From Ensifer aridi (GTDB lineage Bacteria > Pseudomonadota > Alphaproteobacteria > Rhizobiales > Rhizobiaceae), in NCBI RefSeq assembly GCF_002078505.1, contig NZ_LUAV01000007.1, positions 186,001 to 250,000 on the forward strand: 64,000 nt of DNA, written 5' to 3'. Within the stretch, counting starts at the first letter, position 1, and the number at the start of each line of letters is the position of its first letter. Under the pieces are notes generated by a model, which saw nothing but the letters and a program-made list of their open reading frames with translations, did no database searches and had not been told where the DNA came from. Shown here in pieces: positions 52,416-61,382 of the stretch. The translations under genes were made by a program, and so were the position numbers.

Positions 52416-53825
52416 TCAGACGGAATAGTACATGTCGAACTCGACCGGGTGCGGGGTCATTTCGAAGCGCATGACCTCCTGCATCTTCAGTTCGATGAAG
52501 GAGTCGATCTGGTCGTCATCGAAGACGCCGCCGGCGGTCAGGAACTTGCGATCCTTGTCCAGGCTCTCGAGGGCTTCGCGCAGGCTGCCGCAGACTGTCG
52601 GGATCTTCTTCAGCTCCTTCGGCGGCAGATCATAGAGGTCCTTGTCCATGGCTTTGCCGGGATGAAGCTTGTTCTTGATGCCGTCGAGACCGGCCATCAG
52701 CATAGCGGCGAAGGCGAGGTAGGGGTTCGCGCTCGGGTCCGGGAAGCGGACTTCGACGCGCTTTGCCTTCGGGTTGCTGCCGAACGGAATGCGGCAGGAG
52801 GCCGAGCGGTTGCGGGCGGAGTAGGCAAGCAGAACCGGCGCTTCGTAGCCCGGGACGAGACGCTTATAGGAGTTCGTCGACGGATTGGTGAAGGCGTTCA
52901 GCGCCTTGGCATGCTTGATGATGCCGCCGATGAAATAGAGGCAGGTCTCGGAAAGGCCGGCATATTCGTCGCCGGCAAACGTCGGCCTGCCGTCCTTCCA
53001 GATTGACAGATGCACGTGCATGCCGGAGCCATTATCGCCGAAGACCGGCTTCGGCATGAAGGTCGCGGTCTTGCCATAGGCATTGGCGACCTGGTGCACC
53101 ACGTATTTGTAAATCTGCATCTTGTCGGCGTTGCGCACCAGCGCGTCGAACTTGACGCCGAGTTCATGCTGAGCCGCGGCCACTTCGTGGTGATGCTTTT
53201 CCACCGTGACGCCCATTTCGGTAAGAACGGTCAGCATCTCGGAGCGCATGTCCTGGCTGCTGTCGACCGGCGGGACCGGGAAGTAGCCGCCCTTGACGCG
53301 CGGGCGATGGCCGAGGTTGCCCGTCTCGTAGTCGGTGTCGTCATTGGAGGGCAGTTCGGAGCAGTCGAGCTTGAAGCCGGTGTTGTACGGGTCGGCCTTG
53401 TATTTGACGTCGTCGAAGACGAAGAATTCTGCTTCCGGACCGACGAAGATGGTGTCGCCGATGCCTGAGGCCTTGAGATAGGCTTCGGCCTTCTTGGCCG
53501 TACCGCGCGGGTCGCGATTATAGGATTCGCCCGAGACGGGATCGAGAATGTCGCAGAAAATGACCATGGTGGACTGAGCGAAGAACGGGTCCATATGCGC
53601 CGTTTCCGGATCAGGCATCAGTACCATGTCGGACTCGTTGATAGCCTTCCAACCGGCAATCGAGGAACCGTCGAACATGACGCCGTCGGCGAACATGTCT
53701 TCATCGACGACAGCGATATCCATCGTCACGTGCTGCAGCTTGCCCTTCGGATCGGTAAAGCGCAGGTCGACGAACTTGACGTCGTTATCCTTGATTTGCT
53801 TCAAAACTTCACTCGCAGTCGTCAT
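52416..53825 (-). CDS. glnA: Glutamine synthetase type I, GlnA
   Basis: A 469-residue GSI that condenses ammonium with glutamate. Motifs: [72 protein letters not shown] and the adenylylation region [14 protein letters not shown] with Tyr398, so it should be controlled by GlnE. The ATG at 53825 ([10 protein letters not shown]) gives the family length; TTG three codons upstream is not needed. It follows glnB by 105 bases in the same direction. Confidence 0.97.
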   Translation of the reverse strand: MTTASEVLKQIKDNDVKFVDLRFTDPKGKLQHVTMDIAVVDEDMFADGVMFDGSSIAGWKAINESDMVLMPDPETAHMDPFFAQSTMVIFCDILDPVSGESYNRDPRGTAKKAEAYLKASGIGDTIFVGPEAEFFVFDDVKYKADPYNTGFKLDCSELPSNDDTDYETGNLGHRPRVKGGYFPVPPVDSSQDMRSEMLTVLTEMGVTVEKHHHEVAAAQHELGVKFDALVRNADKMQIYKYVVHQVANAYGKTATFMPKPVFGDNGSGMHVHLSIWKDGRPTFAGDEYAGLSETCLYFIGGIIKHAKALNAFTNPSTNSYKRLVPGYEAPVLLAYSARNRSASCRIPFGSNPKAKRVEVRFPDPSANPYLAFAAMLMAGLDGIKNKLHPGKAMDKDLYDLPPKELKKIPTVCGSLREALESLDKDRKFLTAGGVFDDDQIDSFIELKMQEVMRFEMTPHPVEFDMYYSV

Positions 53826-53930
53826 TTGTTGCAATTCCCTGTTGAGATGACGAGGATTGGAAAAATTCGGGGCCGGGCGGCCCCAGGATGAGGTGACGGT
53901 ATCAGACGGTGACGTTATCGGACGACGCGA

Positions 53931-54612
<682 letters not shown>

Positions 54613-56088
54613 ATGAGTGACGCTCTCCAAGACATTCTCGTAACCCCGGCCGAGATGGCAGCCATCGACCAGGACGCTGCGCGTTCGGGCATCGATGGAT
54701 TTTCGCTCATGCGCTCGGCAGGGATGGCCGTCTCGGCTGCCGCCTTGCGGCTCTTTCCGGCGGCGCGTCGTTTTGCCGTGCTTTGCGGGCCCGGCAACAA
54801 CGGCGGCGATGGCTATGTGGCCGCGGCCGCTCTGGCGCGATGCGGCGCCAATGTCGTCGTCTTCGCGCTCGGCGACCCGGCGATGTTGAAGGGCGATGCG
54901 GCGCGCGCCCGTAACGCCTGCACGCTCGAGACAGGTGCTATCGCGGCCTATGAGCCGCAGTCGGGGGATGTCGTCGTTGACGCGCTCTTTGGGGCAGGCC
55001 TCTCGCGTGATTTGCCGGATGAGGCCCGCACAATCGTCGAGCGCGTGAATGAAAGCGGCCTGCCGGTCCTTGCGGTCGACCTGCCTTCGGGAATTGACGG
55101 GCATAGCGGAGAAGTGAGGGGCGCAAGCTTCATCGCCGCCCACACGGTGACGTTCATGGCAGCCAAACCCGGCCATCTGCTCATGCCGGGTCGCGCCCGT
55201 ACCGGTACGTTGGAAGTGTTCGAAATCGGTATTCCGGCGCGGCTCGTTACGGCGCGATCCGGTGATTTGCGCGTCAACACGCCCGCGATTTGGAAACATC
55301 ACGCTGCGTGCCTCGATCCGGGGACTCACAAATACAAGCGGGGCCATCTCGCCGTCCTTTCCGGCGGACAGATGTCGACTGGCGCTACACGCCTTTCGGC
55401 GGCGGCGGGCCTTCGTGCCGGTGCGGGCTTGGTAACGCTCGCCTCTCCGGCGGATGCGCTCGGGGTCAACGCCTCGCACTTGACGGCCGTGATGCTCAAG
55501 GAGATCAGGAATGCCGCCGATCTCGCCGATTGGCTCAAGGACAAGCGGCTGAATGCCTTCGTGCTCGGGCCCGGTTTCGGCGTTGGTAAGAAGGCGCGGG
55601 ACTTCACCTTGATGCTGTGCGACCGGGCATTGGTTCTCGACGCCGATGGAATGACTTCGTTCCAGCAAGGAAGGAAGGAACTCTTTGAGGTGATAGCGGC
55701 GAGCGGCGGCGAGGTAGTGCTGACGCCGCACGAGGGGGAATTTGCCCGGCTCTTTTCGGAAATCGCCGCGGATGGCGCGCTGTCCAAGATCGAAAAGGCG
55801 CAGGCCGCCGCGAAACTGAGCCATGCCGTGATCGTCTACAAGGGACCGGATACGGTGATTGCCGCCCCCTCCGGCCGCGCCGTCGTTAACGCCAATGCGC
55901 CGCCCTGGCTTGCGACCGCGGGATCGGGCGACGTGCTTGCCGGCATCATCGGCGCGCATCTGGCGCAGGGAATGCCTGCCTTCGAGGCGGCGGCGGCCGC
56001 CGTCTGGCGCCACGGCGAGACGGCCATTCGCGCTGGCCGCACTGCCACGGCCGAGACCCTCGTCGAGAACATACCGCCGCTTGCGTGA
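54613..56088 (+). CDS. nnr: Bifunctional NAD(P)HX epimerase/dehydratase (YjeF/Nnr)
   Basis: A 491-residue repair enzyme that restores damaged, hydrated NAD(P)H. The epimerase half (about 1-210) has DGFSLMRSAGMAVSAAALRL and VLCGPGNNGGDGYVAAAALA. The dehydratase half (about 220-490) has KYKRGHLAVLSGGQMSTGAT, VLTPHEGEFARLFSE, VIVYKGPDTVIAAPSG and ATAGSGDVLAGIIGAHLAQG with the catalytic Asp. Domain order and length are normal. It is divergent from glnB and has no operon partner. Confidence 0.93.
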   Translation: MSDALQDILVTPAEMAAIDQDAARSGIDGFSLMRSAGMAVSAAALRLFPAARRFAVLCGPGNNGGDGYVAAAALARCGANVVVFALGDPAMLKGDAARARNACTLETGAIAAYEPQSGDVVVDALFGAGLSRDLPDEARTIVERVNESGLPVLAVDLPSGIDGHSGEVRGASFIAAHTVTFMAAKPGHLLMPGRARTGTLEVFEIGIPARLVTARSGDLRVNTPAIWKHHAACLDPGTHKYKRGHLAVLSGGQMSTGATRLSAAAGLRAGAGLVTLASPADALGVNASHLTAVMLKEIRNAADLADWLKDKRLNAFVLGPGFGVGKKARDFTLMLCDRALVLDADGMTSFQQGRKELFEVIAASGGEVVLTPHEGEFARLFSEIAADGALSKIEKAQAAAKLSHAVIVYKGPDTVIAAPSGRAVVNANAPPWLATAGSGDVLAGIIGAHLAQGMPAFEAAAAAVWRHGETAIRAGRTATAETLVENIPPLA

Positions 56089-56153
56089 CCGGCAGCGGCG
56101 CGTGCCCCGAAAAGGCGCGCCGCGCTGAGATCATTTCATTGTTTCATCGAAAC

Positions 56154-56230
56154 GGAGCAATGATCTAACTATTTGAAAGGGCGTAATTCCGGATGGAAAA
56201 CGGTTACACACTTTTCCTGGAATTGCTCTA
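56154..56230. repeat. Rhizobial nested palindromic element at the gpt 3' end
   Basis: Three nested arm pairs: GAGCAAT (56155-56161) with ATTGCTC (56222-56228), AATTCC (56185-56190) with GGAATT (56219-56224), and GGAAAA (56195-56200) with TTTTCC (56212-56217). Read on the minus strand it begins TAGAGCAATTCCAGGAAAAG, a sequence repeated widely in Rhizobium and Sinorhizobium genomes as far as I recall. Its first three bases are the gpt stop codon. Similar to the element at 16009-16056. Confidence 0.7.
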
Positions 56231-56725
56231 GCCGCGCGTACCCTTGGCGATCGGCTCCTGATAGGTAAAGCCCATGTCCCAGGGGAAATAGATCCAGGTG
56301 TCCTGGCTGACCTCGGTGACGAAGGTGTCGACAAGCGGGCGGCCCTTGGGCTTTGCGTAGACGGCGGCGAAATGTGCCTTGGGCAGCATGGCGCGGACTT
56401 CCGCGGCGGTCTTGCCGGTGTCGGTCAAGTCGTCGACGATCAGCACGCCTTCGCCCCCGTCCTTGGCGATCTCCGGCGAGATGCCCTTTAGCACCCTCAT
56501 CTGACCCTGCGTGTCGTAGTCATGATAGGACGCAATGCAGACGGTTTCGATCATCCGGATATTGAGTTCCCGGGAGATGATGGCAGCCGGCACGAGGCCG
56601 CCGCGCGTGATGCAAACCATTGCGCGCCATTCCTGCCCATTGTCCGCCAGCCGCCAGGCGAGCGCACGCGCGTCGCGGTGAAACTGATCCCAGGAGACGG
56701 GAAAGGCTTTCTCGGGAAGGGACAT
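56228..56725 (-). CDS. gpt: Xanthine phosphoribosyltransferase (Gpt)
   Basis: A 165-residue salvage enzyme converting xanthine/guanine and PRPP to XMP/GMP. The PRPP-binding motif is [20 protein letters not shown] and the flexible/hood parts include [20 protein letters not shown] and [18 protein letters not shown]. Length is near E. coli Gpt. GGAG lies about 12 bases before the ATG. The stop codon belongs to the palindromic element 56154-56230. Confidence 0.93.
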   Translation of the reverse strand: MSLPEKAFPVSWDQFHRDARALAWRLADNGQEWRAMVCITRGGLVPAAIISRELNIRMIETVCIASYHDYDTQGQMRVLKGISPEIAKDGGEGVLIVDDLTDTGKTAAEVRAMLPKAHFAAVYAKPKGRPLVDTFVTEVSQDTWIYFPWDMGFTYQEPIAKGTRG

Positions 56726-56958
56726 ATGCGGGGCTCCGGCTTCTCATTCAACGTCGATGCGGAAACGCCGCCGCGGGTCGACGTGTCAGGCGCGGCGCTT
56801 CCATGATTTGCACCATGCAATAGCGGCAAGGAAGCCAAGAGTGCAAGGGGTCGCTCGCACTGGGCGCGAGGCCGTCCTCCCGTGGTTTTCTCGACCCGCA
56901 GCCGAACTGCGAGCGATACATTCCAGCTACGCCTGGAACGGAAGTGTGGCGTGGGGTC

Positions 56959-57714
56959 CTAAGTGTTCTGCCGCGACCGGGAGATCGCCTCGATCATCGC
57001 CGCCACGTCGGCCTCGGCGGCAGCAAGTACGCCAGCGTCGCGTGCCCGGATGACAATGTCCGTCGAGAAGCTCCTGCCGTCGAATTTCGGATACGACCCG
57101 ATGCTCGTGTCGGGATGATTCTTCTGGACTTCCGCCAAAGGCGCACCGATGTCGCCCTCGCCATGGGGAGAGCGAACTGTGCGGGAGAGAACGGGCGTGC
57201 CGGTCGTAAGGCTTGGCAGCAGGCTGTCGAGCATCGCCTGAAACACTTGCGGCACACCGGCCATGACATAGACGTTGTCGATCGCAAAGCCGGGCGCCGT
57301 CGATACGGGATTCGGAATATGCCTGGCGCCGATCGGCATCCGCGCCATCCGCTTGCGGGCATCGGTAAACTCCATGCCACGGCGCGCATACATGGCGCCA
57401 AGCAGTTCCATCGCGTTCGGATCATGGATGCACTCGACACCGAAAGCCTTCGAGATAGCGTCGGCGGTGATATCGTCATGCGTCGGACCGATGCCGCCGG
57501 AGGTGAAGACGTGGTCGTAGCGGCTACGGAGCGCATTGACCGCTTCCACGATTGCCTGTTCCTCGTCGGCTACGATGCGCACCTCGCGCAGATCAATGCC
57601 GACCATGGTCAACATGTCCGCAAGATGGCCGATGTTCTTGTCCTTGGTGCGGCCGGAAAGGAGCTCGTCGCCGATGGCGAGCATGGCGGCGGTGACGATC
57701 GTGGCGCTGGTCAT
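56959..57714 (-). CDS. Short CinA-like protein (molybdopterin-binding MoCF domain only)
   Basis: A 251-residue protein with the MoCF/CinA N-terminal domain: MLAIGDELLSGRTKDKNIGH, YDHVFTSGGIGPTHDDITAD, AMYARRGMEFTDARKRMARM, VYVMAGVPQVFQAMLDSLLP. The C-terminal nicotinamide-nucleotide amidase domain of full CinA is absent; it may be encoded by another gene. The N-terminal domain acts as a pyrophosphatase (COG1058) in some bacteria. Start at 57714 (MTSATIVTAAMLAIG); the frame is open upstream but has no family match. Confidence 0.87.
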   Translation of the reverse strand: MTSATIVTAAMLAIGDELLSGRTKDKNIGHLADMLTMVGIDLREVRIVADEEQAIVEAVNALRSRYDHVFTSGGIGPTHDDITADAISKAFGVECIHDPNAMELLGAMYARRGMEFTDARKRMARMPIGARHIPNPVSTAPGFAIDNVYVMAGVPQVFQAMLDSLLPSLTTGTPVLSRTVRSPHGEGDIGAPLAEVQKNHPDTSIGSYPKFDGRSFSTDIVIRARDAGVLAAAEADVAAMIEAISRSRQNT

Positions 57715-57967
57715 TGGTACTCCGGGCGTGGCTCGAACCGCTCTGCACGGTCCGGTGGCGAATGGCTGAACAGGTGTCGGCCGCCCTGTTCCGGCGGCGA
57801 ACTCACCGCATCGGCGAGGGTGTTCAAAACTGTCCCATCGCCGCCTTTTTGTGGTAACATCGCGCCGTCCGGCATGCAAATGCCACAGGCAAGAAGGAGC
57901 AGAAGGGGCTGTTCGGCGACAGCCCGGGTGGGGCAGGACATGTCCCTGAAATCCATGGGAGTGAAGA

Positions 57968-58210
57968 ATGGTGCGGATCACTTATTCGATCGTTCCACAC
58001 GACGGAGGCTGGGCCTACAAGGCCGCCGACGTGTACTCAGAGCCCTTTCCCAGTCGCGAGATGGCGCTGGCTGCCGCAAAGGCTGCAGCGGCCGAACAGC
58101 AGGTCGGCGGCGACGATGAGGAAATCAGCTTCCAGGATGAAAGGGGAGTCTGGCATTTTGAACACGCCGATGGGGGAGATCGACCTGAAGCAACCGTCGA
58201 GGATGGCTAA
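57968..58210 (+). CDS. Small DUF2188-like protein
   Basis: An 80-residue protein starting MVRITYSIVPHDGGWAYKAA, then FPSREMALAAAKAAAAEQQ and ISFQDERGVWHFEHAD. The pattern V-P-x-x-GGWxV, T/S-x-x-E-A-x-x-x-A and a final G-x-x-H resembles DUF2188 proteins, which have no known function. GGGAG is 7 bases before the ATG. It leads a run of small genes up to 60.8 kb. Confidence 0.72.
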   Translation: MVRITYSIVPHDGGWAYKAADVYSEPFPSREMALAAAKAAAAEQQVGGDDEEISFQDERGVWHFEHADGGDRPEATVEDG

Positions 58211-58295
58211 AGAAGTGTGTTGAAGGGCAGTGCCTACGGGCAGGGTTCGCCCTTGCCGTCCACGTACGCGGCGACTAACGCGACGGAGGATTTCC

Positions 58296-58514
58296 ATGCA
58301 TTACAGCGTTCAGATCTTCACCTGGACCCCTCGGGAAGGTGTGCATCAGGTGGGATCGGTAATCGAAGTCGATGCGCCCAATCCCAAGGCCGCGGCAGTA
58401 TCCCTGCTCGGGCTGCGGCTTGACGACAAGGGTAAGTCGTCAAAACTCGCAGTTAGGGTCTGGCGAGGCGAAGACGCTAATAAGGCCGACTGCGATTGTT
58501 TTTACTATCATTGA
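58296..58514 (+). CDS. Small conserved-looking hypothetical protein
   Basis: A 72-residue protein starting MHYSVQIFTWTPREGVHQVG, then VIEVDAPNPKAAAVSLLGLR and AVRVWRGEDANKADCDCFYY. It looks like a compact alpha-beta fold with a Cys-x-Cys near the end. GGAGGATT is at good spacing before the ATG. No family is recognised. Confidence 0.68.
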   Translation: MHYSVQIFTWTPREGVHQVGSVIEVDAPNPKAAAVSLLGLRLDDKGKSSKLAVRVWRGEDANKADCDCFYYH

Positions 58515-58599
58515 GGCGAGCTTTTAGGAGCGGCGGCTGTGCGATTTACCTGATCGGTCTCCGCTCAGGTGCGTGTGCACTGCGGCCAGATGATCTGCA

Positions 58600-58854
58600 T
58601 CAATCGGCGGCCCTTGCTAGCGCTCTTCTCTGCGCGTGGGAACGGCTTATCAAAGAGTGACCTGCCCGCAGGAGCAGCCGTTCATCACGCGTACCCGCCT
58701 GATATTCCTCGATCAGCATCCTGCCATATCGCTGTGCCTGGGCGCTCTCGCGAGGCCATCGGTACTCGCGGCACAGCCGGTCGAATACGCGCTGAAGCGC
58801 GTCGAGGTCTTCCGGAAGCAGAGGCACGGTGCTGGATGCTTGCAGTGGGCGCAC
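58600..58854 (-). CDS. Small helical hypothetical protein
   Basis: An 84-residue protein on the minus strand. The central part LPEDLDALQRVFDRLCREYR and AQRYGRMLIEEYQAGTRDER is regular, charged and helical, like small stress-associated proteins of rhizobia. GTG at 58854 is the proposed start, with GGGGGA about 12 bases before; a later start is possible. Family unknown. Confidence 0.6.
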   Translation of the reverse strand: MRPLQASSTVPLLPEDLDALQRVFDRLCREYRWPRESAQAQRYGRMLIEEYQAGTRDERLLLRAGHSLISRSHAQRRALARAAD

Positions 58855-58989
58855 GCCGGTATCCCCCAGTATTGAAGCGAGGACATTTTTTTGAGGCGGC
58901 TTACCTTGCCAGCAATGCGCGACGATTGAACCCCTGCCGAATCAGGGGTTGCATGAAATTTTAAGATCCTCTCCGTGCGCAGGCACATG

Positions 58990-59014
58990 GGAACCTTCGG
59001 AAATGTCCGGGGTT
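58990..59014 (+). promoter_or_regulatory. RpoE2-type promoter motif
   Basis: GGAAC, 18 bases, TT (-10 reads GGTT). It lies about 31 bases before the start of the disordered small protein gene at 59046. Confidence 0.5.
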
Positions 59015-59045
59015 GAACGACTGAGAACAGGAAAGGATCGCGAAT

Positions 59046-59306
59046 ATGAGCAACCCCAAATACGACGATCTTACCGACCAGCCGATGCCATCGCCGACGT
59101 GGAAGCCGGAGCCCAGGGAAATGGATATGGATCCCCAACCCCTTCCGGATCAGGCAGCGGAGTCCGGCACCGAGGACGCCGACCAGCCGCCAGCGAGGAG
59201 CGGCATGTCCGAGCGCAGAGAGAAGCCGACGGAGGGAGCCCCTGAGGATGACCCGGTTCATCACACCGGTCGTGTTCCGCCAAAGGTGACCGACGATGAG
59301 GCCTGA
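59046..59306 (+). CDS. Small disordered acidic protein
   Basis: An 86-residue protein rich in Pro, Asp, Glu and Gln (MSNPKYDDLTDQPMPSPTWK, PQPLPDQAAESGTEDADQPP, HHTGRVPPKVTDDEA) with almost no hydrophobic core, so it is probably intrinsically disordered. GGAAAGGA precedes the ATG. The RpoE2-type motif at 58990 suggests induction in general stress, fitting a protective hydrophilin-like role, which is only inference. Confidence 0.68.
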   Translation: MSNPKYDDLTDQPMPSPTWKPEPREMDMDPQPLPDQAAESGTEDADQPPARSGMSERREKPTEGAPEDDPVHHTGRVPPKVTDDEA

Positions 59307-59688
59307 CCCTCTCGCTTCATAGCTCCACCCCGAAGCGCTTGGACGAACCGCTCGGCGACGTTAGGACTTTTGGCCGTGCCGCGTCGGACTAAGGTCCTAT
59401 ACATCTAACATGATGACACCCTAGTTTTTTGGGAGCCGCGGTAACACACCCACAAGAACCTAATTGTTTCAGAGCCAATTTAGAGCAGGGCCCGCCCGAT
59501 GTTGTGGTGGGCTCTGCTTGAGGCTCGAGAGGCGTTTGCTTCACCGGGTCGGAAACGGCCGACACCGGCATCCCCTTCGGCTGAAACGGCAGGCCAGCGC
59601 AATTTCGCTTGGCCGGAACGACGCGCAGGGCTTGCCGCGACATTGGAGCCCCTTCTAATTGGCCGGACCCGACGAGGAGGGGTGATTC
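59307..59688. other. Gene-poor stretch
   Basis: No credible gene. A loose inverted repeat (TAGGACTT near 59364 with AAGGTCCTA near 59392) is present; it does not look like a terminator. The right end holds the ribosome site GAGGAGGGG of the YCII gene. Confidence 0.4.
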
Positions 59689-60219
59689 ATGTTCTACGCG
59701 ATCTTGGCCTATCACGAGGAAGAAGTGGTCGAATCCTGGACCAAGGAGGAGGATGCCGCTCTGATGACTGAGCTGCTCCAAATCAATGACCGTCTTGTCC
59801 GGGAGAAGCGTTTGGGGCCGGCCGCGCGGCTTGGCTCGACGCAGGGTGCCGTGACCTTGCGCGGCGATGGTGCAGGCATGGTCATCGACGGTCCGTTTAC
59901 CGAGACCAAGGAGCAGTTGCTCGGTTTCTACGTTGTGGATTGCCCAACGATCGAGGCAGCAACAGCGATAGCGCGCGACCTGCGGCGCGCCAATCCGAGC
60001 GCGGTCTATGAAATCCGGCCGATCGTGCTCTATCTCCCCGGCGCGCCGCTGGAGGCCCTCGGACGAGAAATAGCGAGCTTTCACACACTATATTCGCAAA
60101 AATTGCAGCGCCCGTGCGGGGGAAGCACGGGCACCGCCTGCCACAGGTTGGGGGGACCTGCATGCCGCTCGGGGAGAGCGACACATAGTAAATCATGTAA
60201 TGCTAATATTGTTCCGTGA
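59689..60219 (+). CDS. YCII-related (DGPF domain) protein with an unusual C-terminal tail
   Basis: A 176-residue product. Residues 1-125 are a complete DGPF-type YCII protein (MFYAILAYHEEEVVESWTKE, VIDGPFTETKEQLLGFYVVD, VYEIRPIVLYLPGAPL). Relatives of this group normally end about there. The remaining 50 residues (REIASFHTLYSQKLQRPCGG and on) are low in order and overlap the next minus-strand gene by 27 bases. A one-base shift near 60060 would give a TAG at about 60070, so the tail may be due to an indel. GAGGAGGGG precedes the ATG. Second YCII protein of the window. Confidence 0.78.
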   Translation: MFYAILAYHEEEVVESWTKEEDAALMTELLQINDRLVREKRLGPAARLGSTQGAVTLRGDGAGMVIDGPFTETKEQLLGFYVVDCPTIEAATAIARDLRRANPSAVYEIRPIVLYLPGAPLEALGREIASFHTLYSQKLQRPCGGSTGTACHRLGGPACRSGRATHSKSCNANIVP

Positions 60220-60399
60220 CGGCAGCCCGGACGGACTGCCCGTTCTCCATTCGGGCCGATGCTCGAAACAAAACCAGTTCGGCTCGGCCCCGCCGCTATC
60301 GAAGCCGAAGGCGCCCCACTTCTTGCAGCCGGGATGCTCGCAGTAATGGACGTAAAGGCTTGGGTCTTTACGGGGCACTGCGCCTCTTTCGTCGCTCAT
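60193..60399 (-). CDS. Small zinc-ribbon-like protein
   Basis: A 68-residue protein starting MSDERGAVPRKDPSLYVHYC. Cys20, Cys25, Cys44 and His47 (HYCEHPGCKKWGAFGF; NWFCFEHRPEW) form a probable C-x4-C / C-x2-H zinc site. GGGAG stands 6 bases before this ATG; a neighbouring ATG one codon upstream is too close to it. Similar tiny proteins are common in Rhizobiales to my knowledge but have no known function. Confidence 0.7.
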   Translation of the reverse strand: MSDERGAVPRKDPSLYVHYCEHPGCKKWGAFGFDSGGAEPNWFCFEHRPEWRTGSPSGLPSRNNISIT

Positions 60400-60527
60400 C
60401 ATGCGCTCCCTACCGTCGCCGGTCCACGCGGTCACGGGTGAAACCGCGGGTGCACGCACTGAAAACCCTTTAAATGGCCGCCACTTCGTAGGTGGATGTT
60501 CTTATTATGTTCGAATTTCACTGAGAC

Positions 60528-60773
60528 TCAATGCAGCATTCTCGGGTCGGGGCGGGCGAGCGTGGCGCCTCTTTCCGGCTGTGCGTTTAAACGCATTTCC
60601 ATCACATATTCTTCAGTCAGATCCATCAACGCGAGCGCGATTTCCTGCCACGACCAGCCCGCGCGTTCGGCGATACCGGTCAGCGCTTGAAATTCGCAGT
60701 CAATCGCACGCTGACATTCAAGCTGGCGCTCAGGATGGTCGTCGTGGACAGTTGGTGCAACGATCTTCGACAT
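60528..60773 (-). CDS. Small helical stress-regulon-type protein
   Basis: An 81-residue protein: MSKIVAPTVHDDHPERQLEC, QRAIDCEFQALTGIAERAGW, SWQEIALALMDLTEEYVMEM. It is amphipathic and helical. AGGAGG stands at ideal spacing before the ATG, and a GGAAC-N19-TT motif lies at 60796-60821, so both translation and transcription signals are good. Family unknown. Confidence 0.75.
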   Translation of the reverse strand: MSKIVAPTVHDDHPERQLECQRAIDCEFQALTGIAERAGWSWQEIALALMDLTEEYVMEMRLNAQPERGATLARPDPRMLH

Positions 60774-60795
60774 CGTTCCTCCTATCTGGAGCTGA

Positions 60796-60821
60796 AACTC
60801 CGGAAAGTACCTGACAGTTCC
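60796..60821 (-). promoter_or_regulatory. RpoE2-type promoter motif
   Basis: Minus strand GGAAC, 19 bases, TT (-10 reads AGTTT), 23 bases before the ATG of the helical protein gene. Confidence 0.5.
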
Positions 60822-61200
60822 ACGCGAGAGCCGAGGAACAAGGGCTCGCCTGACGCGGCCCCTCCGGAACCGACCGGAGCGATGAGGGCTTTGTCGGACT
60901 CAATGGCGCGATAGATTCGTGACGAAGACGCGGGCCGGAAATATCGGGCGGAAGAAGCGGTCTCACCCAACCGGCGCTCGTCGCCTGGCTCGACATGGCT
61001 TAGCCGAATGAGGGCAGCATCCTTCAAAGGTTATCAGGGGGAGGGCGCGAAAGATGCCATGGTCCGAGATCAATAGCGGCATCAATGCGGCAAGGAGGCG
61101 TTCGCTGGAACGTCTTGGCGACACATTTTGCAAGAGACGAGGGAGGAGCTGCAAAACATTTCCTTGACTGAATCGGCTAAGTAATTGATCAAAACGCCGG
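60822..61200. other. Gene-poor stretch before tRNA-Leu
   Basis: Overlapping minus-strand frames of 80-90 codons occur but depend on weak starts and show no family. No repeat or integrase remnant was recognised beside the tRNA gene. Confidence 0.4.
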
Positions 61201-61285
61201 GCGGACGTGGCGAAACTGGTAGACGCAAGGGACTTAAAATCCCTCGCCGAAAGGCTTACGGGTTCGATCCCCGTCGTCCGCACCA
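61201..61285 (+). tRNA. tRNA-Leu (UAA)
   Basis: An 85-base class II tRNA with long variable arm and encoded CCA. The acceptor stem is GCGGACG/CGTCCGC, the anticodon stem AGGGA/TCCCT with loop CTTAAAA (UAA), and the T arm has GTTCGATCC. Confidence 0.96.
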
Positions 61286-61382
61286 AGCCTGCGAGCATAC
61301 CGCTCTACCGGTTCGCGGTCATAGGCGAGAGGGGTTGGCGGAGCGTGCTGTCCGATCGAGTGCCGGTGATTGTCGGCAGCTC

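Noticed and set aside
57785..57800. GGAAC motif upstream of the CinA-like gene
   Set aside because: TT comes after 17 bases, outside the 18-19 spacing of the consensus.
60782..61027. 81-codon minus-strand frame upstream of the helical small protein
   Set aside because: Needs a TTG start without ribosome site, and overlaps the RpoE2-type promoter.
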